Positions 16,268-25,212 are shown, counted from the first letter of the stretch. The stretch is 64,000 bases of DNA from Anaerococcus prevotii DSM 20548 (GCF_000024105.1 NC_013171.1:1484501-1548500); one strand, 5' to 3'. Notes: a model not told the origin generated them from the letters alone. Program-made: numbers and translations.

Positions 16268-17635
16268 CTACTCCACTATATCATCTATGGTTTGGAAGCT
16301 GTGATTAGTTGTGATAACCAAAACCCTATCTCCCAAAGAAATCATAGAATCTCCGTTTGGTACTTCGATTGCCCCGTCTCTTTCTTCGTGCTTTATACAA
16401 GCTATCAAGGTATCTTCTCTGATGTTTAAGTCCTTTAACTTCTTGCCAAAGATTTCTGAATGCTCAATTGCAGCAAACTCAATTACCTCTACCTCATCAT
16501 CTTCTAATCTATATAAAGAAGTGATAGACGATCCACGGGCGTTCTCCTTGCTTCTTATAATCCTATTTATAACATCACTGGCAGCTCTTTTTGGGGTAAA
16601 GGTAGTATCGATATCTAAAATACCTGTCATCTTGATAAGCTTAATTCTATTTACCTTTGAGATTATCTTCTCGATTCCATATTTTTTGCCAAGTAATGAA
16701 ATCAAGATATTTTCCTCATCCATACCTGTAAGACAAACCATAGCATCGAAGGTGTTTACCCTTACTTCTTCGAGTACGTCAGGATCAGACCCATCAGCAT
16801 TTATAACTACAGCGTCAGAGTACTTTTCGCTGAAGGCTTCTGCCTTTTCCTTATCGATCTCTACAAGAGTTACATTAAAGCCTCTTTCCAATAATAAACC
16901 AGTCAAGTGAGCAGAAATTGAGCCTGCTCCAATGATTAGGACGTTTTTAATCTCGTATCTATCGAGAACTTCCTGCTTGTAGAACCTATCTACGCCTTCC
17001 TTCTCTCCAATAACGTAAATCTTCTCCCCCTTCTCAAGGACGTAGGATCCGTGAGGTATATAGATTTTACCATTATTATTTACAATTCCAATAAGGGTGT
17101 GGTAATTTGCAGAGTAAGCATTAAGGTCGGATATCCTAGACCCAGCAAGAGTCGAATCTTCCGATATAACTATCTCCATCATGATAGCCTGGTCTCTGAA
17201 AAATCCCTCTACGTTTAGGGCGTGTGAATACTTAAGGGCTCTTTGGATGTCCTTAGCAGCTATAGATTCTGGATTGACTATCCTTGTAGCTGATGTAATC
17301 TCCTCAACAAGCTCCTTTTGCTTCATGTATTGAGGATCTCTAAGTCTAATGATAATATTTTTAGCCCCTAGCTTTTTGGCCATGGTTGAAGCGATTAAGT
17401 TGACATCATCAGATAGGGTGATTGCAATAAATAAATCACAAGATCCTACATTAGCATCGATTAAGACCTCAGGATCTCTTCCATCTCCGACAATACCCAT
17501 AACATCGTTGGCAGCAAGGAGCCTATCAAGGACGTCCTTGTCGTGATCTATTACTAAAATATCGTGGCCTTCCTCAGCCAAATCGCTCGTAAGATACGAT
17601 CCTACCTTACCAGCTCCCAGTATTATAATATTCAT
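16268..17635 (-). CDS. trkA: Trk potassium system NAD-binding regulator TrkA
   Basis: This cytoplasmic regulatory subunit gates TrkH in response to nucleotides. The ATG at 17635 is used because GGAGGGAAT precedes it and it begins directly with MNIIILGAGKVGSYLTSDL. The upstream in-frame ATG at 17665 overlaps the promoter region. The 455-residue protein is a tandem duplication: RCK/TrkA-N Rossmann (GAGKVG, ~7-12) with TrkA-C (~130-220), then a second Rossmann (GAGSISAHLTGLLLERG, ~230) with a second TrkA-C ending at the C-terminus. This is the usual double-domain form paired with TrkH. Confidence 0.95.
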   Translation of the reverse strand: MNIIILGAGKVGSYLTSDLAEEGHDILVIDHDKDVLDRLLAANDVMGIVGDGRDPEVLIDANVGSCDLFIAITLSDDVNLIASTMAKKLGAKNIIIRLRDPQYMKQKELVEEITSATRIVNPESIAAKDIQRALKYSHALNVEGFFRDQAIMMEIVISEDSTLAGSRISDLNAYSANYHTLIGIVNNNGKIYIPHGSYVLEKGEKIYVIGEKEGVDRFYKQEVLDRYEIKNVLIIGAGSISAHLTGLLLERGFNVTLVEIDKEKAEAFSEKYSDAVVINADGSDPDVLEEVRVNTFDAMVCLTGMDEENILISLLGKKYGIEKIISKVNRIKLIKMTGILDIDTTFTPKRAASDVINRIIRSKENARGSSITSLYRLEDDEVEVIEFAAIEHSEIFGKKLKDLNIREDTLIACIKHEERDGAIEVPNGDSMISLGDRVLVITTNHSFQTIDDIVE

Positions 17636-17655
17636 ATTCCCTCCTAGATTACTTA

Positions 17656-17683
17656 AGTATAGCACTTATACATTTAAAATCAA
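17656..17683 (-). promoter_or_regulatory. Promoter of trkA-trkH
   Basis: TTGATT (17678-17683), a 16-base spacer and TATACT (17656-17661) lie on the minus strand, with the start of transcription some 15 bases before the trkA ribosome binding site. The rest of the 17684-17871 gap is AT-rich, with no feature I can support. Confidence 0.65.
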
Positions 17684-17871
17684 ATATAGTCTATATATAT
17701 TTTAATAAAAAATATTCAACTTTGATAATTTTAATAACAACTTTTACTCATATTTTATAACAAGTAGAAAATAATTCAATATCTTCCTTAAGAGTAAGTT
17801 CTGAAATAAAATTTATAATCCTAGTATATTTTAATTTATCTTGATAACTAATTATTATACGAAATTATATA

Positions 17872-17900
17872 TTGACAGATTTATCAATCTGATGTAGGAT
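17872..17900 (+). promoter_or_regulatory. Promoter of nhaC with a palindrome in its spacer
   Basis: TTGACA (17872-17877) is followed by 17 bases and TAGGAT (17895-17900). A perfect inverted repeat CAGATT-TATC-AATCTG (17876-17891) overlaps the -35 and spacer, the expected place for a repressor. No candidate regulator gene is adjacent. Confidence 0.65.
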
Positions 17901-17947
17901 ATACTTAGTTAATTTATCACGCTAATATGTTTTATGGAGGACTTATT

Positions 17948-19480
17948 ATGAAAAAAACTTATAGGCTGCCCTCTTTGTTTGAGGCGATTTTACCTATTAT
18001 TACTATGATATTTTTGATGATTTATGTCTTTGCCTTCGCCAAGGAAGGCGGAGAAAATATTTACGATGCTGCCCACCTTCCTCTTATTATAGGAATTATT
18101 GTAGCAAGCCTTGTAGGACTTGTTTGTGGGAGAAGTTTTAGGGAAATGGTCGATGGTATGATCGAGCGAATTAGAACAACTCTTGATGCGATTTTAATTC
18201 TTCTAACTGTTGGCCTTTTAATTTCTTCATTTATGATTTCAGGAACTATCCCTGCCCTTATCTATTATGGTTTGACCTTCCTTAGCCCTAAGCTCTTCCT
18301 TCCAATAGGTTGTATCATTACGGCCCTAGTTGGTCTTGCTTGTGGGTCTTCTTGGACTGCTACAGCGACTATTGGTATAGCCTTTATGACTATAGGTCAA
18401 GGCCTTGGCATTAGCCCTGCCATAACTGCAGGTATGGTAATCTCTGGTGCCTATATTGGAGATAAATTCTCTCCCCTATCAGATACCACAAACCTTGCTG
18501 CAGGAGTAGCAAAAACTGGGCTTTTCGACCACGTTACTGCTATGGTTTCTACAACAGGACCAGTCTTTTTGATAGCTCTCATCCTTTATAGTTTCATTTC
18601 TTTTAGGATTGATGTTACAAACTACGATCCAAATATTGCCGAAGGAATCAAGGCAGCACTCGCTAGCAATTTTAACTTAAATCCCCTAGTACTTTTGCCA
18701 ATCCTTTTGATAGTTCTTGTCTGTGTCCTAAGGATTGAAGGCCTTGCTGGTGTTATGATTTCTGTATTTGTTGGTCTAGTATTTTCTATGATCTTTCAAA
18801 AACAAAGAAGTCTCGCAGAAATTTTCGCCATTCTCCACTACGGACCAGACATAGAAACTGGCAATGAGTTCGTGGATATGGCCCTTTCCAAGGGTGGTAT
18901 GGATAATCAAATGTGGACGGTCAATCTCATCCTCCTTGCGGTATCCTTCGGTGGATCCTTGGAGCGAGCTGGGATTATCGAAAGACTATTCGCTCACCTT
19001 AAGGAGAAAATCAATTCAGTAGGAGGCCTTGTTTTTCTTACAATGCTTACATCAATTTTCTGTGATGCTACTATGTGCGATCAGTTCCTAGGAATTGGAG
19101 TCCCTGCTCCTTTGTATGAGGATAAATACGATGAGATAGGTCTTTCTCGTAATATGCTTTCAAGGACCCTTGAAGATGCAGGTACACTTTGGGCAGTTAT
19201 GTTTCCGTGGACGGCCTGTGGAGCCTATCAGATGAAGACTCTTGGAGTAAGCCCCCTAAGCTTTTTCCCTTTTGCCTTTGTCAATCTCCTAAACCCAATC
19301 TTTGCCCTAGTCACAGCCCTTCTTAAGAGAAATATCTTCTGGGCAGATGGGTCTTACACAAATATATTTGGCAAGACTAAGATGAAAAAAATGGCCAAGG
19401 CACCAAAGAAAGCTCAAGCCTTTGCCCTTAGCCAATTAGAAAAGTTAAGAAAAGAGGGAAAGACCCCTCAAATCAATTAA
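17948..19480 (+). CDS. nhaC: Na+/H+ antiporter NhaC family
   Basis: This 510-residue multi-pass antiporter exchanges sodium for protons, or in some relatives a carboxylate or amino acid pair. The ATG at 17948 has TGGAGG eight bases upstream, whereas the ATG at 17927 overlaps that site. The family signatures are present: ALVGLACGSSWTATATIGIAFM (read in two parts, ~135-157), AGMVISGAYIGDKFSPLSDTTNLAAG around residue 165-190, and a C-terminal SIFCDATMCDQFLGIGVPAP region. It is divergent from trkA, and together they suggest monovalent-cation homeostasis. NhaC-family members in anaerobes may instead be malate/lactate antiporters, so the substrate is uncertain. Confidence 0.85.
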   Translation: MKKTYRLPSLFEAILPIITMIFLMIYVFAFAKEGGENIYDAAHLPLIIGIIVASLVGLVCGRSFREMVDGMIERIRTTLDAILILLTVGLLISSFMISGTIPALIYYGLTFLSPKLFLPIGCIITALVGLACGSSWTATATIGIAFMTIGQGLGISPAITAGMVISGAYIGDKFSPLSDTTNLAAGVAKTGLFDHVTAMVSTTGPVFLIALILYSFISFRIDVTNYDPNIAEGIKAALASNFNLNPLVLLPILLIVLVCVLRIEGLAGVMISVFVGLVFSMIFQKQRSLAEIFAILHYGPDIETGNEFVDMALSKGGMDNQMWTVNLILLAVSFGGSLERAGIIERLFAHLKEKINSVGGLVFLTMLTSIFCDATMCDQFLGIGVPAPLYEDKYDEIGLSRNMLSRTLEDAGTLWAVMFPWTACGAYQMKTLGVSPLSFFPFAFVNLLNPIFALVTALLKRNIFWADGSYTNIFGKTKMKKMAKAPKKAQAFALSQLEKLRKEGKTPQIN

Positions 19481-19575
19481 ATATCCACAGTAAAAGAGGA
19501 GCTTATTAACTAGCCTTCTTGATTAGATTCCACTCTAACCTTGAGCCTAGTCATAACAGCTCGTCTTGTTACTTC

Positions 19576-20340
19576 TTAAATTTCGTTTTCTTCAACATAG
19601 TCCAGATAGTTATCAGATAATCTCGCAAGGACTATCGCTGTTGCAAATACTCCATAGACTACAGCTAGGAGGGATAGGATGCTTATAATAAGGATTTGTC
19701 CCATTCCAGCATCATTTCCACCCCATGTCATCATTAGTACTATAAGGACAATAACTATAACGATAGGAATTATGAAATATTTTAAATAAACCATGATAGT
19801 CTTTCCAAAAAGATCCTTACCAAGCTTAAATATATTTCTTATTGATGTCCCAAGACTTTCCTTTCTCTCACTTCCTACAAGCTTATCTGCAAGATAAAAG
19901 TTAGCGTAAGTTATAAGAATTGAAAAAATTAATGATGCGATAGCAACTAAGATAACAGTAAGTATCATTCCAAGGCTTTTTCCTATACCATTAGCTATTA
20001 TACTTTGGGCAAAGACTACTCCTCCGCCCAAAAGCCCAATGGTTATAGTAAACAAGCTAACTATAAGAGATACTATAATGTTTATTAGGATAATCCTTCC
20101 TGTAATGAGATTTACTTGATTAAGGTACTCTCCAACTGATCCCATCCTGTTTCTAATAAGACCACTAGCTATGGCAAATTGAAACAAAAGAGAAATTAGA
20201 GATGTAATAAGTCCTGCAATTATGCTCAAAACAGTTGAATCCTTGCTTATATAATCAAATAATGTGCTAGTTATAAGAGCAACTAGAATTCCTATAAATT
20301 GAATTATAACTATAGATGATAATTTGTATTCTCTTTTCAT
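19576..20340 (-). CDS. Multi-pass membrane protein of unknown function
   Basis: This gene is not confidently assigned. The 254-residue product starts behind AAAGGAGG, and its short basic N-terminus (MKREYKLSS) is followed by six or so membrane segments with serine/isoleucine-rich helices. A soluble-looking loop ADKLVGSERKESLGTSIRNI (~residues 150-170) precedes the last two segments, and a C-terminal acidic tail DYVEENEI is cytoplasmic. The pattern resembles uncharacterised integral membrane proteins of the DUF975-like type common in Firmicutes, but no diagnostic motif was found. The 95 bases between it and nhaC (19481-19575) hold no clear terminator. Confidence 0.6.
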   Translation of the reverse strand: MKREYKLSSIVIIQFIGILVALITSTLFDYISKDSTVLSIIAGLITSLISLLFQFAIASGLIRNRMGSVGEYLNQVNLITGRIILINIIVSLIVSLFTITIGLLGGGVVFAQSIIANGIGKSLGMILTVILVAIASLIFSILITYANFYLADKLVGSERKESLGTSIRNIFKLGKDLFGKTIMVYLKYFIIPIVIVIVLIVLMMTWGGNDAGMGQILIISILSLLAVVYGVFATAIVLARLSDNYLDYVEENEI

Positions 20341-20430
20341 AGAGCCTCCTTTTGTATAAATTATATCATTAATGGATACTTATCACAAAACTTTTCTACA
20401 ATATATAAGAAGACCCAGTAAAGAAATATA

Positions 20431-21030
20431 TTATCTTAAGCTCTTAACCAAATTTGAAATAAATTTAAAATGAGGATCCTTAGAGTCTCTTGCTATATCG
20501 AATAGGACCATCTCGGTGTTTACAAGGACTGCGCCCATTTGCCCGAGGCTTGTTAAGGCTGTAGCCTTAAGCTCTTCTGTAAAGGAAGATACTGCATCTT
20601 CTACTAAGAAGACTTCAAGACCCATATCGAGGAGGCTCCTTACAGTTTGGTAAATACAAACGTGTCCTTCTGCTCCAACTACAAGGACCTTCTTAATATC
20701 TTTCTTCTCAATAAAATCTACTACTTCTGGAATAGCCGCATCGAAAAGAGACTTGGCAAAGATCTTATCTTCTTCGATTAATTCCAAAAGCCTATCATCA
20801 CTCCTACCAAGTCCCTTTGGATATTGCTCTGTAGCTAGATAATTCATATCATATTCCTTAAAGGCCTTAAGGAGAGTTAAAGTGTTTGTTACAGTCTTCT
20901 CTCCATTTTCCATAGTCTTCATTAGCTTTGGTTGCTCGTCTACTACGAGTAGCAGAGTCTTTTGTCTATTTTGATAAATATCTTCTTCCAATGAGTTTAT
21001 ATAAAACTTGCTAGCTAATTTTCTTTCCAT
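20431..21030 (-). CDS. Isochorismatase-family cysteine hydrolase
   Basis: This 199-residue cytoplasmic amidohydrolase is of the nicotinamidase/isochorismatase (YcaC-like) fold. The catalytic triad can be placed as Asp in LLLVVDEQPKL (~residue 31), Lys in IFAKSLFDA (~91) and Cys in VGAEGHVCIYQTVRSLLD (~126), preceded by the usual cis-peptide segment. Its 5' end overlaps the end of the radical SAM gene by 16 bases, so the two are translated from one mRNA. Members hydrolyse small amides, ureido compounds or isochorismate. Nothing nearby identifies the substrate. Confidence 0.85.
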   Translation of the reverse strand: MERKLASKFYINSLEEDIYQNRQKTLLLVVDEQPKLMKTMENGEKTVTNTLTLLKAFKEYDMNYLATEQYPKGLGRSDDRLLELIEEDKIFAKSLFDAAIPEVVDFIEKKDIKKVLVVGAEGHVCIYQTVRSLLDMGLEVFLVEDAVSSFTEELKATALTSLGQMGAVLVNTEMVLFDIARDSKDPHFKFISNLVKSLR

Positions 21031-21944
21031 AAATCCCCCTGTCTATAATCTTTTACTTTCATCACTCTATCAATTGTAGCCAAAATCTTCGCCTTATTCT
21101 TAGACCATACCGGAAAGGCGATTTTTTCCCTAAGACCATCCCCTGTAAGTCTATTAATAACTACATCAGGATCAAGTCTTCTAAGCATAGCTACTACGAT
21201 TTCTACATATGAATCCTTATCCATCCTGTAGGCTATATTTTCCTTCTCGTAGAAATCTAAAAGCCTAGTCCCCTTTTCAATATAAAGATTGTGAATCTTG
21301 ACTCCCCAAATCTTTCTAGAATTAATATAGGAAATATCCGCCAGATAATCTCCCATAACCTCATAAGGAAGACCTACAATAATATGGACTAATATATTTA
21401 TGCCCAAATTCTTAAGTTTTAATAAACCTTTGTCAAATTCCTCGTGCCTATAGCCCCTATTTATTAGAGAAATCGTCTTTTCATTTACGCTTTGCATACC
21501 AAGCTCCACCACGAGAAAGGTATTTGCCTTTAGCTCATCCAAAAGCTCTAAAACCTCATCAGATAAGCAATCTGCTCTAGTAGCTATGAAAAGACCTACT
21601 ATGTCATCTTGAGAGATCACCTCATAAAACATCTCTCTCATCTTAGCCACATCCCCGTAAGTATTGGTGAAATTTTGAAAATAGGCTATATAGGCCTCAT
21701 CCCTACCAGGTTTTGCCAAAAGCTTTTTCTGATAGGAAATCTGACGAGATATACTTCCCTTTTCTCTAAAAGTCCACTCGCCAGATCCAGAATCCGAACA
21801 ATAAATACAGCCTAGGGAAGAAAGAGACCCGTCCCTATTAGGACAAGTAAATCCTCCATCCAAGGGAAGCTTAATCACTTTCTTATGAAACTTTCTCTTA
21901 AAAAAGGAATCCAGATCCTTATAACGCTTTTTATTTATTTCCAT
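21015..21944 (-). CDS. TIGR01212-type radical SAM protein (YhcC family)
   Basis: This 309-residue radical S-adenosylmethionine protein is of the YhcC/Elp3-like group, with unknown natural reaction. The cluster-binding Cys residues are in GGFTCPNRDGSLSSLGCIYC (Cys at ~29, ~39 and ~42), followed by the family-specific YFQNFTNTYG. TRADCLSDEVLELLDEL and VHIIVGLPYE lie further on in the barrel. The start at 21944 has no ribosome binding site; instead a TATAAT ends seven bases before the A of the ATG, so the mRNA is probably leaderless (see findings). It overlaps the following isochorismatase gene. Confidence 0.88.
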   Translation of the reverse strand: MEINKKRYKDLDSFFKRKFHKKVIKLPLDGGFTCPNRDGSLSSLGCIYCSDSGSGEWTFREKGSISRQISYQKKLLAKPGRDEAYIAYFQNFTNTYGDVAKMREMFYEVISQDDIVGLFIATRADCLSDEVLELLDELKANTFLVVELGMQSVNEKTISLINRGYRHEEFDKGLLKLKNLGINILVHIIVGLPYEVMGDYLADISYINSRKIWGVKIHNLYIEKGTRLLDFYEKENIAYRMDKDSYVEIVVAMLRRLDPDVVINRLTGDGLREKIAFPVWSKNKAKILATIDRVMKVKDYRQGDLWKEN

Positions 21945-21950
21945 ATAGCT

Positions 21951-21956
21951 ATTATA
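21951..21956 (-). promoter_or_regulatory. -10 element giving a probable leaderless mRNA
   Basis: TATAAT is followed by AGCTAT and then the ATG of the radical SAM gene at 21944. A start seven bases after the hexamer is the A of that ATG. The -35 region is not convincing. Confidence 0.55.
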
Positions 21957-22061
21957 CTAGTGTGATGAAAAATTTTTAGAAAAATCTTTCCTACAAATTT
22001 CTATATCAAAATAGAAAACTATAATTTTACAATAAAATATCCATTCTAATTTTTGGCATAT

Positions 22062-22096
22062 AAAAAGGGGACTAGCACTCTAAGCACTAGCTCCCT
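22062..22096 (-). terminator. Terminator downstream of ald
   Basis: On the minus strand GGGAGCTAGTGC and GTGCTAGTCCCC form a 12-pair stem with one mismatch and several G-U pairs around TTAGA, followed by TTTTTA. The G-U pairs make it a better stem in the minus-strand transcript than in the plus-strand one. Confidence 0.75.
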
Positions 22097-22210
22097 TGAC
22101 TCTCTCCTTAGCTTTTGAAGAGATAAAAGCATATTCTATTTATCTGATATAATAATTATTTAATATTATATAAATTTAGTTTCAGATATCAAGAAAATAT
22201 ATCCTTAATC

Positions 22211-23323
22211 TTATTCAATATTAAGCTCTACATATTCCTTATCGTTAGCCTCAGCTACAGGTTCGTATGTTACTTTACCCTCATAGGTGTTGATTCCCTT
22301 AATTAGCTCTGGGAATCTCTCACATGCTCCCTTTAATCCAAGATCTGCTAGGGCCTTTGCATATTTTGTAGTTGCGTTTGATAGGGCGTAGGTTGATGTC
22401 ATCGCTACTGCACCTGGGATGTTGGCAACTGCGTAGTGGATTACGCCGTGTTCAATAAATGTTGGATTAGTGTGGCTTGTTGGTCTGCCCTTTGTTAGGT
22501 CAGTTGAACCACCTTGGTCTATTGCAACGTCCACTATTACAGATCCTTCCTTCATTTGTTTAACCATATCTTCTTTGATTAGTTGTGGCGCACGAGCACC
22601 TGGGATTAGGACTGTTGAAATTACAAGGTCTGCGTTTTTAACTGCATCTTCGATATTTAGTGGGTTAGAATAGAGTGTTTCAATCTTATCTGGGAAGATA
22701 TTGTGTAGTTGAGTTAGGGCTTCGATATTTACATCTAGAACTGTAACTCTTGCTCCCATACCTACTGCTATTCTTGTTGCAGCTGTTCCTACAGTACCAG
22801 CACCTACGATTACAACGTTGGCAGGTCTAACTCCTGGCACACCTTGAAGTAGGATTCCACGTCCACCTTTTGGTTTTGTAAGATATTGCGCTCCCTCTTG
22901 AACTGCCATTCTTCCTGCGATTTCTGACATTGGGCGTAGAAGAGGTAGCTTTCCGTCAAGTTGAACAGTCTCGAAACCAATTCCTGTAACCTTGTTTTCT
23001 ATAAGAGCGTCTGTTAGCTCTGGGTTACTAGCAAGGTGAAGGTAGGTATAGATAATAAGACCTTCTCTAAAGTACTTGTATTCTTCCTTTAGTGGTTCTT
23101 TAACCTTATAGATAATATCTGCATTTTCCCAAACTTCTGCTGCAGTTTCTACGATTTCTGCTCCAGCTTCTTTATAATCTTCATCGCTAATTCCAGACGC
23201 AAGTCCTGCTCCAGATTCTATAATAACTTTATTTCCTGATTTAGTTAGTTCTGTACAAGCTCCAGGAATGATTGCCACTCTGGATTCTTGATCTTTTAAT
23301 TCTTTAGGTATTCCAATAATCAA
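22211..23323 (-). CDS. ald: Alanine dehydrogenase
   Basis: This enzyme interconverts L-alanine and pyruvate plus ammonium with NAD+. The start is a TTG at 23323, six bases after AAAGGAGGAATTA, which gives a 370-residue protein beginning (M)IIGIPKELKDQESRVAI and matches the canonical length. Starting at the upstream in-frame ATG (23374) would put the ribosome binding site inside the gene. Substrate-binding IPGACTELTKSGN, catalytic HLASNPELTDALI (His) and NAD-binding VVIVGAGTVGTAATRIAVGM (~residues 170-190) are present. It is transcribed alone, divergent from the HAD gene at 23407, and ends at a terminator about 115 bases downstream. Confidence 0.95.
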   Translation of the reverse strand: MIIGIPKELKDQESRVAIIPGACTELTKSGNKVIIESGAGLASGISDEDYKEAGAEIVETAAEVWENADIIYKVKEPLKEEYKYFREGLIIYTYLHLASNPELTDALIENKVTGIGFETVQLDGKLPLLRPMSEIAGRMAVQEGAQYLTKPKGGRGILLQGVPGVRPANVVIVGAGTVGTAATRIAVGMGARVTVLDVNIEALTQLHNIFPDKIETLYSNPLNIEDAVKNADLVISTVLIPGARAPQLIKEDMVKQMKEGSVIVDVAIDQGGSTDLTKGRPTSHTNPTFIEHGVIHYAVANIPGAVAMTSTYALSNATTKYAKALADLGLKGACERFPELIKGINTYEGKVTYEPVAEANDKEYVELNIE

Positions 23324-23394
23324 AATAATTCCTCCTTTTGTCTTTCCATAATAATATATACCCAAAATGAGCAAAATTAATAATTTTTATAGAG

Positions 23395-23400
23395 TATAAT
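23395..23400 (+). promoter_or_regulatory. -10 element giving a probable leaderless mRNA
   Basis: TATAAT is followed by AATTTT and then the ATG at 23407. The expected start of transcription is the A of the ATG. No ribosome binding site lies upstream of this gene. Confidence 0.55.
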
Positions 23401-23406
23401 AATTTT

Positions 23407-24234
23407 ATGATTAAATTAATAACAATAGATGTGGACGGAACTTTAGTAACTCCACTTAAAAGATTAACAAAGAAGAATAAAGAAGCGATCAAAAAAGCAA
23501 AGAAGGAAGGCATTCACATTGCCCTAGTTAGCGGCAGACCCTTCCATAGCATGATTCATCTTATAGAAGAATTAGACCTAGCCCAAAAGGGGCATTTTAC
23601 AATCTGCCAAAACGGATCTTACATCTATGATAACTTCACAAGAAAGCCAATGTTTGGGACCCACCAAAGCCCAAAAGACCTCTTTATAGTAGATAGGATG
23701 CTTGAAGGCTTTAAGCTTGAATTATCTAGTATGGATGACGAGGGTTTTTACACCAGACACAAAAACCCAAACTTCTATACAAAAATGGACGCAAGAATAA
23801 ACAAGCTTCCAATAAAGACAGTAGCCTACAAGGATTGGCCAGAAGATAAGGATTTTGGGAGATTTCTTATCCTAGGATCCGCAAGCGAGATAAGCCGCTT
23901 TATCAAAAATATGCCAAAAGCCTTAAAAGAAAACTACTACCCAGTCCAAACTGCACCTTTTCTAATAGAGGTGATGAACAAAAACACCAACAAGGGCTAC
24001 GCCATAGGACAAATGATAGAAAGACTGGGCCTCGATATGAGTGAAGTCATGGCAATAGGAAACGAAAAAAACGACATCCCCATGCTAGAAAAAGCAGGCT
24101 TTGCCGTAGCTATGGGTAATGCCGTTGAAGAACTCAAAGTCCACGCTGACTTCATAACAAAATCCAACTTAAACTCTGGGGTTGGCTATGCGATTGAGAA
24201 GTTACTGGACAATGGGAAGGAGAGATATTTTTAA
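23407..24234 (+). CDS. HAD-superfamily Cof-type phosphatase
   Basis: This 275-residue class IIB HAD hydrolase has motif I in LITIDVDGTLVTP (Asp at ~8 and ~10), motif II in ALVSGRPFHSM (Ser/Arg, ~43), motif III Lys in NTNKGYAIGQM (~196), and motif IV in MAIGNEKNDIPMLEKAG (~215). Asn replaces the first Asp of the usual GDxxND, which may alter metal binding. The cap domain lies between motifs II and III. The gene seems to be read from a leaderless mRNA. Its last codons overlap the left edge of element B, so the repeat begins at its 3' end. Confidence 0.87.
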   Translation: MIKLITIDVDGTLVTPLKRLTKKNKEAIKKAKKEGIHIALVSGRPFHSMIHLIEELDLAQKGHFTICQNGSYIYDNFTRKPMFGTHQSPKDLFIVDRMLEGFKLELSSMDDEGFYTRHKNPNFYTKMDARINKLPIKTVAYKDWPEDKDFGRFLILGSASEISRFIKNMPKALKENYYPVQTAPFLIEVMNKNTNKGYAIGQMIERLGLDMSEVMAIGNEKNDIPMLEKAGFAVAMGNAVEELKVHADFITKSNLNSGVGYAIEKLLDNGKERYF

Positions 24235-25212
24235 AAATATCTTTGACTAAAATATTTTAGATTAGTATTTCTATATATTAGAAAATTTCTTTATGCAGGG
24301 TTGGACCCTTCGAAACTCAAGGAATAAATGGATATATTTAAAAAATTTAATAAAGATTGCGATATGAGTATTTCTTTTTATTAAAGTGTTTTTCTTAATT
24401 AAGATATCATCTTCGTTCCCTAGGGGACAGCCTAAGGGGGCGGCAGAGACCCCCTCCAGTCTTTCCCCTAGAACCCCTTTTCCCCTCACCCCCTCTGCTC
24501 CTTGAGCGGAGTGCGGAAAAGGTCGATTTGCTCCGCAAATCTTTGTTGGTAGGGGGATCCCTTCATCTTAATTGTCCTTGAATTTAACAATGTCTAATCT
24601 CCGTCTCTCTAAAAATCGATAACTCGCTACGCTCAAACAAATCGATTTTCTTAACGAGAGACTTGATTAGACATTTCTACTCGTCCATTGAGTGAGGGAT
24701 GGGGTAAGCTTTGCTTTTGCAAAGCTTATCTTTTTTTATATCTTATTTTAATTTTGTATAATTCTGATCTAGCGTAGCTAGAAAGAATTTTCCCTATTTA
24801 TTTAGATAAAGATACAATATATTCTTTAGTATATCTTACAAATAACCTTACCGGGCAGCATGTATAATCAGAGTGAGCGTTAAGAAAATTTATCTGTTTG
24901 AGCGAAGCGAGTTATAAATTTTTAGCGAATGATGATTAGGAATCCCCAGCTGCTAAATAAACTAAAACGAAGAAGTTCTACCTACTAAAAAAAGATTGGC
25001 GTTAGCCAATCATCTGGTTTCGCACTCCGCTAAGGAGCAGAGGGGGTGAATGAAAAGAGGGTTCAGGGAGAAAGGTAGAGGGGGCCTCTGCCGCCCCCTT
25101 AGCTGTCTCCCTGAAGTTCGAAGGGTTCAACCCTGCTCGAATGTATATTCCAATACTCAGATATCTTAATACTAAATATTCTTAGTACCAGATATTTGAA
25201 ATAAAATATCTT
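24229..25212. repeat. Element B: ~0.98 kb noncoding structured repeat, second copy
   Basis: This is homologous to element A. The core (24515-25020) is in the same orientation and carries the same hairpins, including the large nested one at 24591-24673. The GC-rich end modules are swapped relative to A: the left end here matches the reverse complement of A's right end (CCTAGGGGACAGCC type), and the right end here matches the reverse complement of A's left end (CAGGGAGACAGCT type). The left side also holds a decayed second tip (GCAGGGTTGGACCCTTCGAA, 24296-24315) and about 100 extra bases not present in A. It fills the gap between the convergent HAD and uvrA genes exactly. No gene or transposase is visible inside. 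Confidence 0.85.

Noticed and set aside
19481-19575. Possible small RNA or terminator after nhaC
   Set aside because: Short imperfect pairings only (CTAG/CTAG), with no T tract on either strand.
13918-25212. Composite transposon bounded by elements A and B
   Set aside because: The 10 kb between them holds ordinary core genes (trk, ald and others); no transposase, no target duplications were seen, and the cores are direct rather than inverted.
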